The notes: generated by a model from the letters alone, not told the origin. DNA of 64,000 bases from Erythrophleum ivorense (GCA_026724425.1 JAIUCV010000023.1:434001-498000), one strand, 5' to 3'; shown: positions 47,641-60,800, numbered from the stretch's first letter. Made by a program: numbers and translations.

Positions 47641-50600
47641 TGTAACATCCAGTCTCTTCGTAAATGTGAGAAATGTAATGTCCATTTTTTTTGTAAATAT
47701 GCAAAATACACTGAATATAAAATGAAATCCCCCAAAGAAAATGATTTAAGGTCTAATAAAATTAGAGTAATAATCTATACCTTAAATAATGAAGATCTAA
47801 AGCCAAAGATGCCCTGAAAAAAGAGCCAAAATGAATAGATAAAATTAAAAAAAAATAGTTGCAAAACGTAATAGCATTTTTATAATTTTAGGTAATTTTT
47901 AGAATACACATAAGAGGACTTTTTAAATGGAAAATTTGAGCTCTTCGGGGTTCTCAGAGGCTCTGAGAACCATGGGAAACTTTGAGATAGTTAAAATCCC
48001 TCTAGTATACGTTTTTTAACAATGGTTGACCAAACTTTGACCTTTTTATTCGGGAAGGTTTTAGCCCAAAATTGAGTGATTCTAAAGGCATTATATAAGA
48101 CTAAAAACCTAAATTTTATGATGGAAAATACCGTTCTAAAAAAAAGCTAAAATGGATCAAAAACAAAAATGACAAGAAAACGAGACGTATATGGAACTTT
48201 CTTGCAACAATTTTTAATTCTTCTTCTTAAGTGGTGCGTCCCCCTTCTCTCCCTTATTAACCAACCTTGTGTTCTATCTAAGATCAAAAGAGAATTCTGT
48301 TTAGAAGGTCACACCAAGAGGGAGCTTTAAGGGAGGAGAAAAACTTGAGAAAAGGTAAGAAAATTCTTGATCTTTTAGCAAACTCATTCTCCTTATTCTC
48401 CTCTCCTTTCCTATGGTTTATTGAAGTATTTGGTTCTATTTTGAGCCTTAACCAGAGGGGAGAAGTTTGAATTTCATGGGGAGAACTAAAGCAAAGGGAA
48501 AGGCTCTTAAGAAAGCTAGAAAACCAAGGTAAACTTCTTGTTTCCATGCTTGCTCTTCCTTACACTCCTTTATGTATGTTTCAGCCACTCTTAAGACAGT
48601 AAGGAAGGAATGAGTTTTGAACCAAACCAAGAGTGAAACATAAGAATTAGAGTGTAGGAAACAAGAACATGCAACGATAACAGAAAAAGAACTATGAATT
48701 TGTAAGATGTCTAACTTAGGGTTTTAGTTGCACCTTAATTTGTATGAAGATTTCTAACCATAATTTAAGGTGTCTAAGAGTTTGTATGAGTTTCTAAGAT
48801 ACCAAGGAAGCCTCCTACATGCATCTGCCATCAAAGAAAATAAAACAACTTCCATTGGTACTAAGGAAGGCTAAGTCTCAGTCAAGAAGAGAAAAAGCAC
48901 TGAAGAAGTGTTTTAATTCCTTCTAAACCTAGAGTTGCATCATATATGATGAGAGAGGATAAGAGGAAGTCTTAGATTTAGAAAGCCTAATAAGTGAGAT
49001 AGAGGTGTAGGTTCCATAATATAACTCAAAGAAGCAACCTATAGCTAGGCTCCTTAAAGTGATTGTGTAATAGCTCCAAGGAGTCTAAATGAAGTCAAGA
49101 ATCAAAGATTGAAGAAAAGAATGGAGCCAAGATCATGAATTCTTAGTGTTGCTTCATTAGGTGCTTTATAGAGCCAAAATTGAACTATATGAGCAACCAA
49201 GTTTTTTTAAAGTATGTATGGCATTCAAAATTGTTTTAAGAGTATAATTAAACCCTATTTGATGTGTCTAGGCCGAAGAAAAAGAAGAAAATCCAAAGGA
49301 AAAAGTGTGTTCTTGTATTCAAGGTAGCTTTCTCTCCTTTCTCTCATACATCTTTAGGTGTTTTCTTATCTTTGAATGTGTATAGGTATGTTTATGCTTT
49401 GAAAAATGTTTTTAGCCAATGTTTACATGCTATAGTGCCATGATGCTTTGTATATATTGTTAAAAGATGTTTTATAAATGTGTTTTGGCTTGCATGAGCT
49501 TGGTGAGGCCAAAAGTTTCTTAGTAAGGGTGAGGATAAGCCAAAATCCCTAAAAGTGAGTGAGACAAAGGCAAAAGTCTCTAGAAAAGTGAGGCTTAGTC
49601 AAAAGTCCGTTAAAAGTGGTGAGGCAAGTCTAAAAGTCCCAAGGAACATGAGTGAGGCTAAACTATTTTCTTGACAAACCTATATATGAAGAATATGTTT
49701 TCTTGAATATGAGAATTGTTCCATGTATGTATATGAATTTCAAGATAGTCATACATGTATTCTTGGACTTGAAATTACATCCATCATATATGTTCGAAAG
49801 GGTAAAGAGCTATTGGGATTTCTAGAATCTCACTCTTCCCTCTCCATTGTCCTAACATGTCTAGGTGGACTATGTGAGCAAAAAAATGCAAGTCACCACA
49901 CTTAAAGGTAAGAAGATTGACAAGAGATTTGCTAAATGCTTGTATTGTAACCATTTTTTTTTGTCAAATGATATAAACTTATGATGTATATGATGTATAA
50001 CCTCTTGAATATATGTATATACATGGATATGTGAAGTATGTATGAGAATTGGAAGCATATATATGATATGGAATGTTTTTGACATTGAAATGCCAAGTTA
50101 TGTATATAAGTTCTTTGTGTATAGCAACAAGTGGGAGAGTGTATGGATATTTAGACCCTTTAGAGATAGTTAGAGGTCTATTTTGATGCTTTTCCACATG
50201 CTCAAGTGGTTTTAGAAAAGCTAGAAGCCAAAATGGACCATTAGTGACCCTTTAAGAGGCATAAAAATGCCATTATGCAACCCTACGTTACAAACTGATC
50301 AAATGGACGAATTTTCCCATAAAATTTGGCATGCATATAGGTCTCATCTAGAGATTTTTGAAAAGCTAAATACCAAATTATTTGGATCTCTAGAGAATTA
50401 ATAATGATTTTAAAGTTGCCAAAAAGCTACTTAATTAGTATGGTTACTGTTCATATGGTCAATTTTTTTTCTTGTATCATCTAAGGGTCAAATGGTATCC
50501 AATTTTTATGAAATTTTATAGGTATAAACAATACATAATAAGCTTTCCATGGCCATTAAGATCACTTCATTTGGAGGCCTTAGAAGAGAGTTTTTAAAAT

Positions 50601-51078
50601 TTGGAGACTGTACTAGTAATGTAGCAGTACCTTTGGTACTGTTCCATCAATTTTCTATAACTAACATTTATGTTTTCATCTAAACTTATTTTAGCCTAAA
50701 TTTAACATCTTTAGCTTTCTAGAATGGCATAGTGTGCTTGATTTTGATTTTTTTTTAGAATTAGTTATGAATTTCCAAGTTGGCACGAGAAATCTGGCAG
50801 CAGAACCCGAGACTGAACATGTGATTTTTGTGTATATATGCTACCAACTCAGGATTCTTGTGATATTTTGAGATAATTTTAAGTTATATGAACGTAATTT
50901 AATTGGAGAATGATATGAGTGAGTTGAAATGACCCATGAGGCATGAAACAAAAATTTTAAGTCTGATGTAACGCAAAATAATCCATTATTTTAATTGAAT
51001 TTTTCTTAGAATCTTGCTATGCCAAGGAAATGTAACTAGAAATGAGATAGGGAAAGGCTAGATGAATGTGGTGTTACA
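47641..51078 (+). mobile_element. solo LTR H, nested in the internal region of element B
   Basis: It begins TGTAACATCCAGTCTC and ends GGTGTTACA, with perfect 5-bp target-site duplications TTAAT at 47636-47640 and 51079-51083. Length is 3,438 bp. The intact ends and duplication make it one of the younger events. It carries donor-like AAAAG/GTAAG (GT at 48356-48357) and CCAAG/GTAAAC (GT at 48539-48540), the palindrome near 49820 and a clear six-unit array at 49503-49665. Confidence 0.9.
49503..49665 (+). repeat. degenerate ~30-bp tandem array inside LTR H
   Basis: About six units of 26-33 bp with the core GTGAGGC-x-AAGTCAAAAGTCCCTAAAA. Equivalent arrays occur at about 4060-4265, 25850-26000, 30440-30610, 38040-38240, 41400-41570, 53160-53310 and 59520-59710, so the array is an ancestral part of the LTR. 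Confidence 0.65.
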
Positions 51079-51315
51079 TTAATTTCCCTTATGATAAGAG
51101 CAAGTCATGTGCTTTATAGTAATAGTACAGAGAAAAAGACTTAGATACAGTATGCTAGAAACGGAAATTCCCTAGCAAAAAGAAATTTAAAAGAGCTTAG
51201 TCTCTAGAAAAAGTAAATAGAGCCAGGAATAAGGGAAAGAAAGGGCCAGTTAATGACAATACGAGAAAAGCTAGATGAGATTATACCCATACATTTCGAG
51301 GACGAAATTTATTAT

Positions 51316-51327
51316 AGGGGAGAGAAA
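51316..51327 (+). other. polypurine tract of element B
   Basis: AGGGGAGAGAAA lies directly before the TGTAACATCC start of the 3' LTR. Confidence 0.8.
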
Positions 51328-54300
51328 TGTAACATCCAGTTTCTCCTTAAAGGCACAAACTCACTAAATATAAAATCAAGTCCCCTAAAATGAATGATTA
51401 AGGCTAAGTAAAATTAGGATAAAATTTTAAATAATAGAAAATAAGAATTTGAGGCTTAAGATGCTTAAAAACCAAAAAGAGCTAAGAAAATTTGCTAAAA
51501 TAAGTTAGGGCAATTTCATAATTTTTAAAAAATTTGAAAAACTCATAGGAGAGCTTTTTAAATAAAAAATTTGAGTTTTTCAAGGTTCTCAGAGGCCCTG
51601 AAAACCATGAAAATTCAGGAATAGTTAAAACCCCTCCGGTAAGCTATTTTGGCTATTAGTTAGCCAAAACTTTGACCAAACAATTCAAAATAGTTTTAAA
51701 TCCAATTTGGGTGAAACCAAAACCATTTTATGAATTAGAGGACCCAAATTTTATGATGGAAAAGATGGATATCAAAAAAGAGTTGAAATGAATCTAAATG
51801 GTAAAAACTAATATGAGGGACTAAATTGCAAAGTTGAAAACTTATGAAAATGGACCCCTAGGCTTCTTAAAACGTTCCAATCTGTTCAACCACTCTAATC
51901 CAGTCTCTTACACATTGAAATAGAACCAAACTCAGACCTAGAGGGCACACAAGAAGAGGAGTGAAAGGAAGAAGAAGAAGCCTTAAAAGGGTAAGAAAAT
52001 ACACACTTTTTCACTCCCTTTTCTTCTGAAAACTTCTTCCACTCCTTCTCTTTTTTATTTTATCGTTTTAACACTTTAATTGGTCATCATTGGTGGCTGG
52101 TTCAGCAAGGAGAGGATAGCAACTTCAAGGGCTCTTGGAAGCATAGCAAAGCACCTTGAGAAAGCTAGTAAGTAAGGTAAGAATTATGACTTGTCTTGCT
52201 TCCTCTTTGTTGTTTTCTCTTGGGTGATTTTTGGTCAGACTTAGCCCATCTAAGAGGAGATGAATTTTAACCTTAGTAAGAAAGAAACAAGTTTTTAGGA
52301 GTGTGGGAATTAAGAATAGTCCATTGGAATCAAATGGGAAGCAATGAAATCCAAGATTAAGAATATTGGGGTTTTAAGACAAATGTTTAAGTTTGATTTT
52401 TCCTAGATGGTACTTATGTAAGACTTGGTATAAGTCCCTTGGACCTTTACGAAGTTATATAAGTGCTATCCCCTTCATGAAGTGAAGCAAACTCCAAGGG
52501 CTGTAAACAAGGAGAATGTCTTAGCCTAGGCTATACCAAGCACCTAGGAAGTGTTTTAATTTGTTCTAAGCTTAGAATGAGACTAGATATGATGGAAGAA
52601 TATCAAAGAAAGCCTTGAAAAAAATTTAGAAACCTTGAAATGTGAGATGGAGGTGTAGACTCCATAATGAGACATTAGGAAGCAACTTATAGCTAGGCTC
52701 TTTAAAATGAATGTGTGATGACTCCAAGGAGTCCAAATGGAGTTAAGAGACCTAGAATGAATAGAAAATGGGAGCCAAGATCATGAATTTTAAAAGTTGC
52801 TTCATTGTGTCTTATATGGAAGCATAATGGAACCATATGAGAAAGTAACATAGTATAGCACTTGAGAGACGTCAAGGTTTATTTCCCATGACCTAAATAT
52901 GCCTCATTTAGTGTGTCTAGGCCAAGGAAACTAAGGGTCACCTAATAGCAAGCCTTGGCTGAGAGAAGGAGGAAGATTTCACTGGAAAAGTGTGTGGCAT
53001 TGGTTCCAAGGTAACTCTCTAACTTTTCTCTCATACATTCTTAGTTGCTTTTTTGTTGTCTTTAGATGTGTGTATGTATGTTTATGCCATGAGAAATGTG
53101 TATAGCTATTTTCTATATGCCATGGCACTGTTATGTGCATAAAATATGTTTTATGAATATGTTATGGCTTGAATAAGCTTAGTGAAGTTAAAAGTCCTTT
53201 AGCAAAAGCAAGATGAGCCAAAAGTCTCAAGAAGAGTGAGGCTTAGTCAAAAATCCCTTGAAAATGGGTGAGGCAAGTCCAAAAGTTCTAAGGAAATGGG
53301 GGTAAGGCTAAACCAATGCTCTTGAAATCTAATGCATGATATGTATGAGCTTCTTGCACATGAAAATAAATTTATGTATGGTTACTAATAGCTTAATGTT
53401 CATATATGCATTCTTGGACTTGAAAATATGGCTATTATGTATGATTGAAAGGGTTAAAACTATTGAGATTCTTAGAATCTTACTCTTTCCCTTCCAATGT
53501 CTAACTACGCCTAGGTAGACCAAGTGAGCCAAGGAATGGAAGACACCACTTATCCAAGGACTTTGACAAGGAATTTGCTATATAGTCATTTTATTGACAT
53601 ATTAGTGCCAAATGATGTAACCATATGTTGTATATGATATGTAGACACTTGAACACATGTAAATGCATGAATATAACATGTGTGTATTGGTTTTGGAACC
53701 ATAAGAATGAGTATGCATGTTCTTGACATTCTTATGCTAATATGGTTATGAATTCTTATATATATGAACAAGTAAGAAAGTGGCTTTGTGATGTATGGAT
53801 AATTAAACCTCTTGGATGAGTTTTGCATGTTGTTTTTGACCATTCTCACGTGCTCAAGAGGTTATAGCCAAGGTCGAATAGCAATTGGTATAAATTTGAC
53901 CCCATTTAGTGCCTAAAAGGCCTATTTTGGCTCCCTTAGTTTCAAACTAACCAAATGAATGAATTTTCCATAAAATTTTGGCCTAAATATAGGTGTCATT
54001 TAGAGTTTTTTGTAGAGACTAAGACACATTATTTTGGAACTCTAAAGAATTAATTATGAATTTTTAAAGTTGAAAAAAAGTTGCTAAAATGGTAATAGCA
54101 CTGTTCATATGGTCAGTTTTTTCGCCTATGTCATCCAAGGGACAAATGTTATCCAATGCATAAGACATAAATTAGACATGATAAGCTTTCTATAACCATT
54201 GAGATCACCTCATTTGGATTTATATTGAGGGAGATATGAATTTTTGAAGTTGATGGTCAGTACCAATAACATAGCAGGACCTTTGGTACTCTTCCATCAA

Positions 54301-55118
54301 TTTTCAAGGGGTAATGCTTTTGTTTGGTCTTGAAATATTTTTAGTTTCTAGTTAACATCCTCATATTTCCAAAATAGTATGGTTTGCTTGATTTTGATTT
54401 TTCTAGGATTAGTTATGAATTTTTGAAATTATATATAGAAACCTGTGATATTAAACTTGGGCAGCTAGACCTTTGGTCCTATTCTATTATCAATCATGGT
54501 CTAATTGATGTTTTTATGGCTTGGAATAATTTTTAACTTGTATTTAATATTCAGAGATTTCTGGAAAGCTATCATTTGCTTGATTTCAATTTCCTAGAAT
54601 TAATTATGATTTTCCAAAGTTGATGTCAAAATCTTGAAAGCTGGACTTGAGAGTAACTTTTAATTTTCCTGATGTGGGCTTCCAATCTGAATTGTATATG
54701 ATGTTTTATGATGTTTAGAACTTGTATGGATGGATTATGAGTAGAGGATGATATTGAGGAGTTCACAGGGTCCATGGAGCTTAAGATGAATTTTAAAGCT
54801 CTATGTAATGTAACAAAATGCAAGCAAATCATTGATTTTGTGGGATGTGGCTTAAAACTCAAGGATCTTAAGATGTTTAATGTGTTTTATGATTTGTGGG
54901 ATATGTTATGGATGGAGAATGATGTTGGTAAATCCAAATGGTCCATGGAGCATAAAATGAAGTAATGAGGTTTTATGTAACACATTTTAATACCATCATT
55001 TATGCATTATTTTCATGTAAAGTGTATGATTCATCATACTTATTCTCCAATATGTATGAAATGTATTGAGATAAACAATGGGACCATTGTGTAAGAGCTA
55101 AGAGACTAAGGTATTATA
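51328..55118 (+). mobile_element. 3' LTR of element B
   Basis: It starts TGTAACATCCAGTTTCTCC and ends GGTATTATA, 3,791 bp. It pairs with the LTR ending at 43372. It carries a donor-like AAGG/GTAAGAAAA (GT at 51991-51992), a second AAG/GTAAGAATT (GT at 52177-52178), the palindrome near 53465 and the array near 53160-53310. The sequence resuming at 55119 is gag of element A, so B is inserted in A. The right target-site duplication would be GCTTC (55119-55123), but its left partner is deleted. Confidence 0.88.
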
Positions 55119-55913
55119 GCTTCCTATTGTGTTAAGACAAAACTCTACCCTATGTTTGCAATCTAGGTGCAGGAACTACCTTTCTCTACTAGGGACAATC
55201 TCTAGCCATCTGTCTCGGCTTTCCACATCTGTAGCAGATATTCTAGCCTGCTAAACATGGTATGGCAACCATTTTTCTTACCATACTTGTTGCATGCTAC
55301 CGAGGTGGAATTGCTTGTGCATGATTGATTAAACCTTCTTTTTATTTAAGCCTTTTCTATTACATGGCCTTTCACTACCTTTCTTGTTACCACCAATGGC
55401 TATGTCTTCTTCTCAGGGTCTCTTAATCTCAAGAGGGGGTTTTAGAACTACTTGCATTCTTCTCAAATTGCTTCTAATCACTTTGTATACCTTAACTAAA
55501 GCATTGAAATATCTAATTCTCTAAGGCATAACCCTGTCTCTAATCTCAAGCAACAACCCCTTTTCTGGCTTATCTGCCCTCTATCTTAATCATCTTGCTT
55601 TTGAAGATAAGAGGAGTATTTGCAGAGCTCGATGAATTTGGCTATGTACTGATCTACTAACATATTCTCTGTCTGCTTTAGTAGAATAAATTTTGATTCT
55701 CTTTCATCCCTAATCGAGTTAGGGAAGTATATCTCATAAAATTCATGTAAGAAAGTCTCCCAGTTGATCGAATTGTTCTTTGACCTCATGATTAGTTCTA
55801 TACTCCTCCACTATTAATCTGCTTCTTTCTCTAGATGGATATGGCCAAAAAGGCCTTCTGCTCAGATTTTCACTTCATTATCTTAAATATCTTCTTTAAA
55901 TGCATAATCCTTA
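55119..55913 (-). pseudogene. element A gag fragment
   Basis: Read on minus, 55586-55789 gives a Ty3/gypsy gag domain (WETFLHEFYEIYFP, ESKFILLKQ, MLVDQYIAKFIELCKY). Bases 55236-55192 give a zinc knuckle, CYRCGKPRQMARDC, in which the usual histidine position is glutamine. The domain order fits the same element as the protease (39798-39899) and pol (32900-36184) fragments. The N-terminal part lies beyond LTR I. Stops in the stretch between the two domains show it is dead. Confidence 0.82.
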
Positions 55914-57898
55914 TGTAATATTTGGTTTTCTGAAAATGAGAGAAAACGTGAGAAAACATAACGTATGATTTTTTTTGTAAACGAATAAAATTCACCAAAT
56001 ACAAAAGGAAGTCCTCGAAATGACTTAGTTAAGGTCCCAAAAAATTGGAGAAGCATTCTAGACTTCTAAAAATGAGAATCACAGGCTCAGAAGAAAGAAA
56101 AATCAAGCTAGAATGAAGAAATAAATTATGACAAAAGATTAACAAAATGTAAGGTATTTTCATCATTTTGAGCAAATTTTGGAATTCACACAGGAGGGCT
56201 TTTTAAATGAAAATTTTGAGTTCTCTAGGGTTCTCAGAGACATTGAAAACCATGACAAGTCTTGAGACAGTTAAAACCTCTCCGATGGATGTTTTCCAAT
56301 GTCAGTGTACCCGAACTTTTGCAGATTCGTTTGGGAAGGTTTTTAGCTTAGATTTGAGTGATTCCAAAGGCATTATACTAATTGGGAACCTAAATTTCAT
56401 AATGGAAAAGATGGTTCTCAAAAGGAGTTAAACAAAATTAGAACAAAAATGTCAAAAACAAAGGGCAAAATAGAAAATTTTGAAAGTCATTCTTCCTCCA
56501 CCTATATATATAGGGTGCCCCACTCTCCCATTCACATAGCCTCATATTTTTCTACCCTGAACTAGAGAAGAAACCCTAGGAGAGTGGTGCACAAGAAGAA
56601 GAGGAAGAGGAGGAGAAATCAAGTCTTGAAGGTATGGAATTTTAGTAGTTTTTCATACTTTTTCCTTTCCAAACCTCTTCTCCTCCATTCTCCTTTATTT
56701 CCTATGATTATAATGAAGTTTATAAATCTGTTTTAAGGGAGAAATTAAGGGAAAAATTCAGATTCGAAGAGAGAAGGGCCAAAGAAGAAAAGATTCAAGT
56801 GAGAAATAAGGAAAAACAAGGTAATTTCTTCTTCCATGGTTGCTACCCCTTGCTCCTCTTCTCCATGGTTCGCCCCACTCAAGAAGTCATAGGAAGGCTT
56901 AGTTTTTGGGCAAAACCAAGGGTGATTCTTAGGAAAAAGAGTGTGGAGATTAAGAATATGCAAAGAAACTTAACAAATAACCATGGAAATTCAAGATGTA
57001 AATTCTAGGGTTTTATATGCTCCTTATAAAATCTGATTTGATACCTTAATTTGTATGCCTAAATGAGAGTTTTAACTAAGCTCCTAAGATCCCTAGAGTC
57101 TCCCCACGTGCTTCCTCCATCAAGAAAATAAAGCAAAGTTCATGAAGGCTAAAACCTATGCATAGTCTCGGCTTAGATGAGTTGGGATACCTAGAGATAG
57201 TTTTAATTTATTCCAAGTCTATTTTTGAGTCATATATGATGAGTGAAGATGAGTGGAGGCCTTGGGAAAAATTTAGAAACCATAGAAAGTGAGTTAGCCT
57301 TATAGGTTCCATAATATGACCTAAAGCAAGGCAACATATAGTTAGACTCTTTGTTTTTAACTGTGTGATGACTCCAAGAGGCTTAAAAAGAGTTAAGAAT
57401 CATATTTGAAAAGAAAGAATGGAGTTTAGAACTCATTTGATGGATGTTGCTTCATTAGGTGCATTCTTAGAACCTTAAAGAAGTTAATAGACCAAGTAGT
57501 ATTTGAGGAAGATTTGTGGCCTTAGAATTGATTCCATGAACTTAATTGGCTCCCATAATTGTGTTTAGGCTAAGAGAAGTGATCTCCACCTTCTTGGATG
57601 TGTGAGGTCAAGGGAGAGGATTCAAGACTCAAGGAAAAAGTGTATAAATGCAAGCAAGGTAGCTCTCTTCACCTTCTTCATGCATGAATGTATGTTTGAC
57701 TTGTCCTTGAATATGTGTATATGTGTTTTCAAGCTATGAAACATGTTCTAGCAATGAGCTCTTATTCCATAATACCATGATGATGCATTATGTTTTCAAA
57801 TTATGTGTATTATGTTTGTTTTGTTTGCTTGAGTTGGAGAAGCTAAGAACTCTTTAGCTATGATAAGGATAAGCCAAGAATCCTTAAAATTGTTAAGA
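55914..57898 (+). mobile_element. LTR I, 5' part only, in the gag of element A
   Basis: Starts TGTAATATTTGGTTTTCTGAAAA in plus orientation and aligns with the first half of copy C up to the tandem array. It is then cut at 57898 by the left end of element G. Its remainder should lie beyond the right end of G, outside the window. The left flank CCTTA (55909-55913) is the expected target-site duplication. It carries the TATA box (56503-56512) and donor-like AAG/GTATGG (GT at 56632-56633) and AAG/GTAATTTC (GT at 56821-56822). Whether it is a solo LTR or part of a full element cannot be seen. Confidence 0.78.
56503..56512 (+). promoter_or_regulatory. putative TATA box of LTR I
   Basis: TATATATATA followed by GGGTGCCCCACTCTCCC, matching the promoter block of copy C at 36733. 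Confidence 0.5.
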
Positions 57899-60800
57899 CT
57901 AAACACCATAATTTCCTAACTTATCTCATGCTATTCCTCATGCTTCACATCATGTAACTCATGGAAGAACAAAGAAAATAACATAAAATAATGAATAATT
58001 GAGCATCGCCGAGTATAAAAATTTTATTCGATGTCATGTGGACCATGTGAGTGATACATCACATTCTCATATTTAATTACATGATACAACTCATCTGCAT
58101 CAACAAAAGTGGCCTAATATCATGAAAGTCAAACAGAAGTATGAAATACATACATATATTTTCGGCCAGATTTTTTACATTTTCTATCACAAACTTTGAA
58201 AAATCATAACTAATTATAGAAAAATCAAAATCATGTATTCTTGGCTATTCTGGAAAGCTATACATGTCTACTTCATGCTAAAATATGCCTAGCACATAAC
58301 ATCCATCACAGAAGGTGTTTGACATTCAAAAAGTCTAAAGTCAGGTTATTCACTAGTGTTTTCACAAAATTTTGCAGCAAATTTCAAAAATGTCCAAAAT
58401 TATTCACAAAAATCCAATACATGCAAATGATACCAATATGAAAAGCTATGGATGTTAGATAAAGGGAAAAAATAACTCCAAATTGGTTCAGGCAAATCCA
58501 GACCTCAAAACTTAATCAAATAGTAATTGAGGTTGGCTGGAGTTCCTAATACTGGACAGATTCTTTGAAAATCATATCTCCTTATCTAGATATCGAAATG
58601 AGGTGCTTCTAGTTGGCACAAGTCATCAGAAATGTCTAATGTCTTTGTGCAAAATTTTTGTGACAATTAGACATCATTTGGACACTGTGTGACAAATTTC
58701 ATTTTCGGACCTGAGTAAATAGTAACATGACCAAAACCAAAAAAATTGCCAAATTTGAAAATTCAGCAAATATTCTGTAGACCTCTGAAAATTTTGTTCT
58801 TTAGTTTCCCAAAAAGCTCTCAATAACCCCTAATTTCATACCAAATATCATATCAAGAAGATCTCATTTGGATAAAAAAGTGATATAGGGTTCCATTATG
58901 GTTAATTTTGGCTCCATATAGGATACCAAAATGTCCAAATGGCTTTCTTTAGGGTTTGACACCTCTTGGGCAAGTCTAAAAGCATAATTAGGACTTGTGT
59001 AAGCTGTCAAATCATCCCAAACTCCATACATCTCATTTTGGCTACTCCATTTCCATTTATGCACATTCTATAAAACCATTCAAGAAGTTACAATGTCATA
59101 ACATACCCAAATCACATTCTAATGGTCACATATCATTTTTTTCCTATTTATACATGACATATATCATAATTATATATGTTAAAGAGGTCATATACCATTT
59201 ACAACAATAGGCAACATCATTTGACATCAATATGGCTTTAAAGAAAAAAAACTATGCATGTTGATATCAAGCTCTCATATCAAGGTGGTCCGCTTCATTA
59301 CCTTGCTCTCTTGGTCCACCTAGCATATTAGAACATTGGAGAGGAGGCGATGAGATTCAAAGAATCTAATAGTTCATCTCCCATTCAATCATATATAAAG
59401 CATGCAAAACAAGTTTTAACAAATGCATGTATGGCATATGGACTGTGCAATCATTCAAGAAGCATTTTTTAGCATTTGAAAAAGTCATTCATAGCATATA
59501 TAGGCTTGCCAAACAAGTGGATTGCCTCACCCATTCACTTGTAAATTTTAGACTTGCCTTACCCATTCTTTAAAAGGTTATTAGACTCACCATGCTCTTG
59601 GGAGTTAACCTCACTTTTAGGAGTCTCTTTACTTTATCTCAACCAATCTTAAGGGTTCTTGGCTCATTCTCACCATGGTTAAGGGTTTTTGGCCTCACCA
59701 CACTCAAGCAAATCAAGGCAAATATCATAATATTATTTGGATTGGAAAACATAATGCATCATAATGGTACCATGGTGTAAAGAGCTCATGCTAAACATTT
59801 GTCATGGCTTGAAATACATATACACACATTCAAAGACAAGTAAAGCAAGCATTCATGCATGAGAAAAGGTAGAGAGAGCTACCTTACTTGTATTTACATA
59901 CTTTTTCCTTCAGCCTTGAATTCTCTCCCTTGACTCACACACCCAAAAAGGTAGAGGATCATTCCTTTTGGCTTAGACACATCATATGGAAGCTAATTAT
60001 ACTTTTGAAGCAAAGTCTAAGGCCACACAATCACTAGAAAAGTTAGGTAACTCATAAAGCTCTATTATGGTACCATATGCACTTAGTGAAGCAACCTTAA
60101 GAAAACATCATCTTGGCTCCCTTCTATTCCATTTATCTATGATTCTTGACTCCATTTAAACCTCTTGGAGTCATCACACAATCAATTCTAGGAGCCTAGC
60201 TAGGTGTTGCTTCTTTAAGCCATATTACAGAACATATGAAGCCATTTCACTATATGGTTTCTAAACTTTTTCCAAGGCTTACTCTCATATACTTCCATCA
60301 TACATGATGCAAAACTAAGCTTGGAAGAAATCAAAACACTCCTTAGGTGCATGAACTCTCCTTGGCCGCAGCTATGCTTCCATAAGGCATCAATGGAGTT
60401 TTCTTGCTTCCTTGATGGGTGAATCATGTAGGAGGTTCTCTTAGTGTCTTAAGAGCCTATATGAACTCTTAAACATCATAAAATATGGCTAGGGTTCATG
60501 ATAGTATTCAAGGTGCAATCAAAACCCTAACTTTCGATCTTGCAATTTCATGGTTTTTTACTTGGATTTCTTTGCATCTTCATATTCTCCTCCCTTAAAA
60601 TTTNNNNNNNNNNNNNNNNNNNNNNNCTATATGAACTCTTAAACATCATAAAATATGGCTAGGGTTCATGATAGTATTCAAGGTGCAATCAAAACCCTAA
60701 CTTTTCGATCTTGCAAATTCATGGTTTTTACTTGGATTTCTTTGCATATTCTTATTCTCCTCCCTTAAATTTCTAAGATTCACCCTTGGTTCTGCCCAAA

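Larger units (their letters stand above)
43373..51327 (+). mobile_element. internal region of element B (apparently non-autonomous), interrupted by solo LTR H
   Basis: Runs from the primer-binding site to the polypurine tract; without solo LTR H it is about 4.5 kb. I find no protease, reverse transcriptase, RNase H or integrase motif in any frame. A faint gag-like stretch (LDGKLNTETVEARFI, about 44030-44080) is the only protein trace. The last bases, ACATTTCGAGGACGAAATTTA (51292-51312), are the usual 3' end of plant gypsy internal regions. Together with the long LTRs this fits a large retrotransposon derivative (LARD) type. Its 46380-46640 segment matches the opposite strand of 63000-63250 in element G, so B and G are the same family. 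Open frames here (for example 45530-45986) are on the wrong strand and unrecognised. Confidence 0.75.

Noticed and set aside
49503..49665. Regular ~30-bp repeats, considered as a CRISPR-like array
   Set aside because: Units are contiguous and degenerate with no unique spacers, sit inside LTRs and occur in all copies; this is plant nuclear DNA.
22968..57898. Same TAAGA flank for elements A (22968-22972) and G (57894-57898), considered as one duplication bounding the whole nest
   Set aside because: G's left end lies inside LTR I, in the tandem-array region, and its polypurine tract shows its own orientation; the shared five bases are most likely coincidence.
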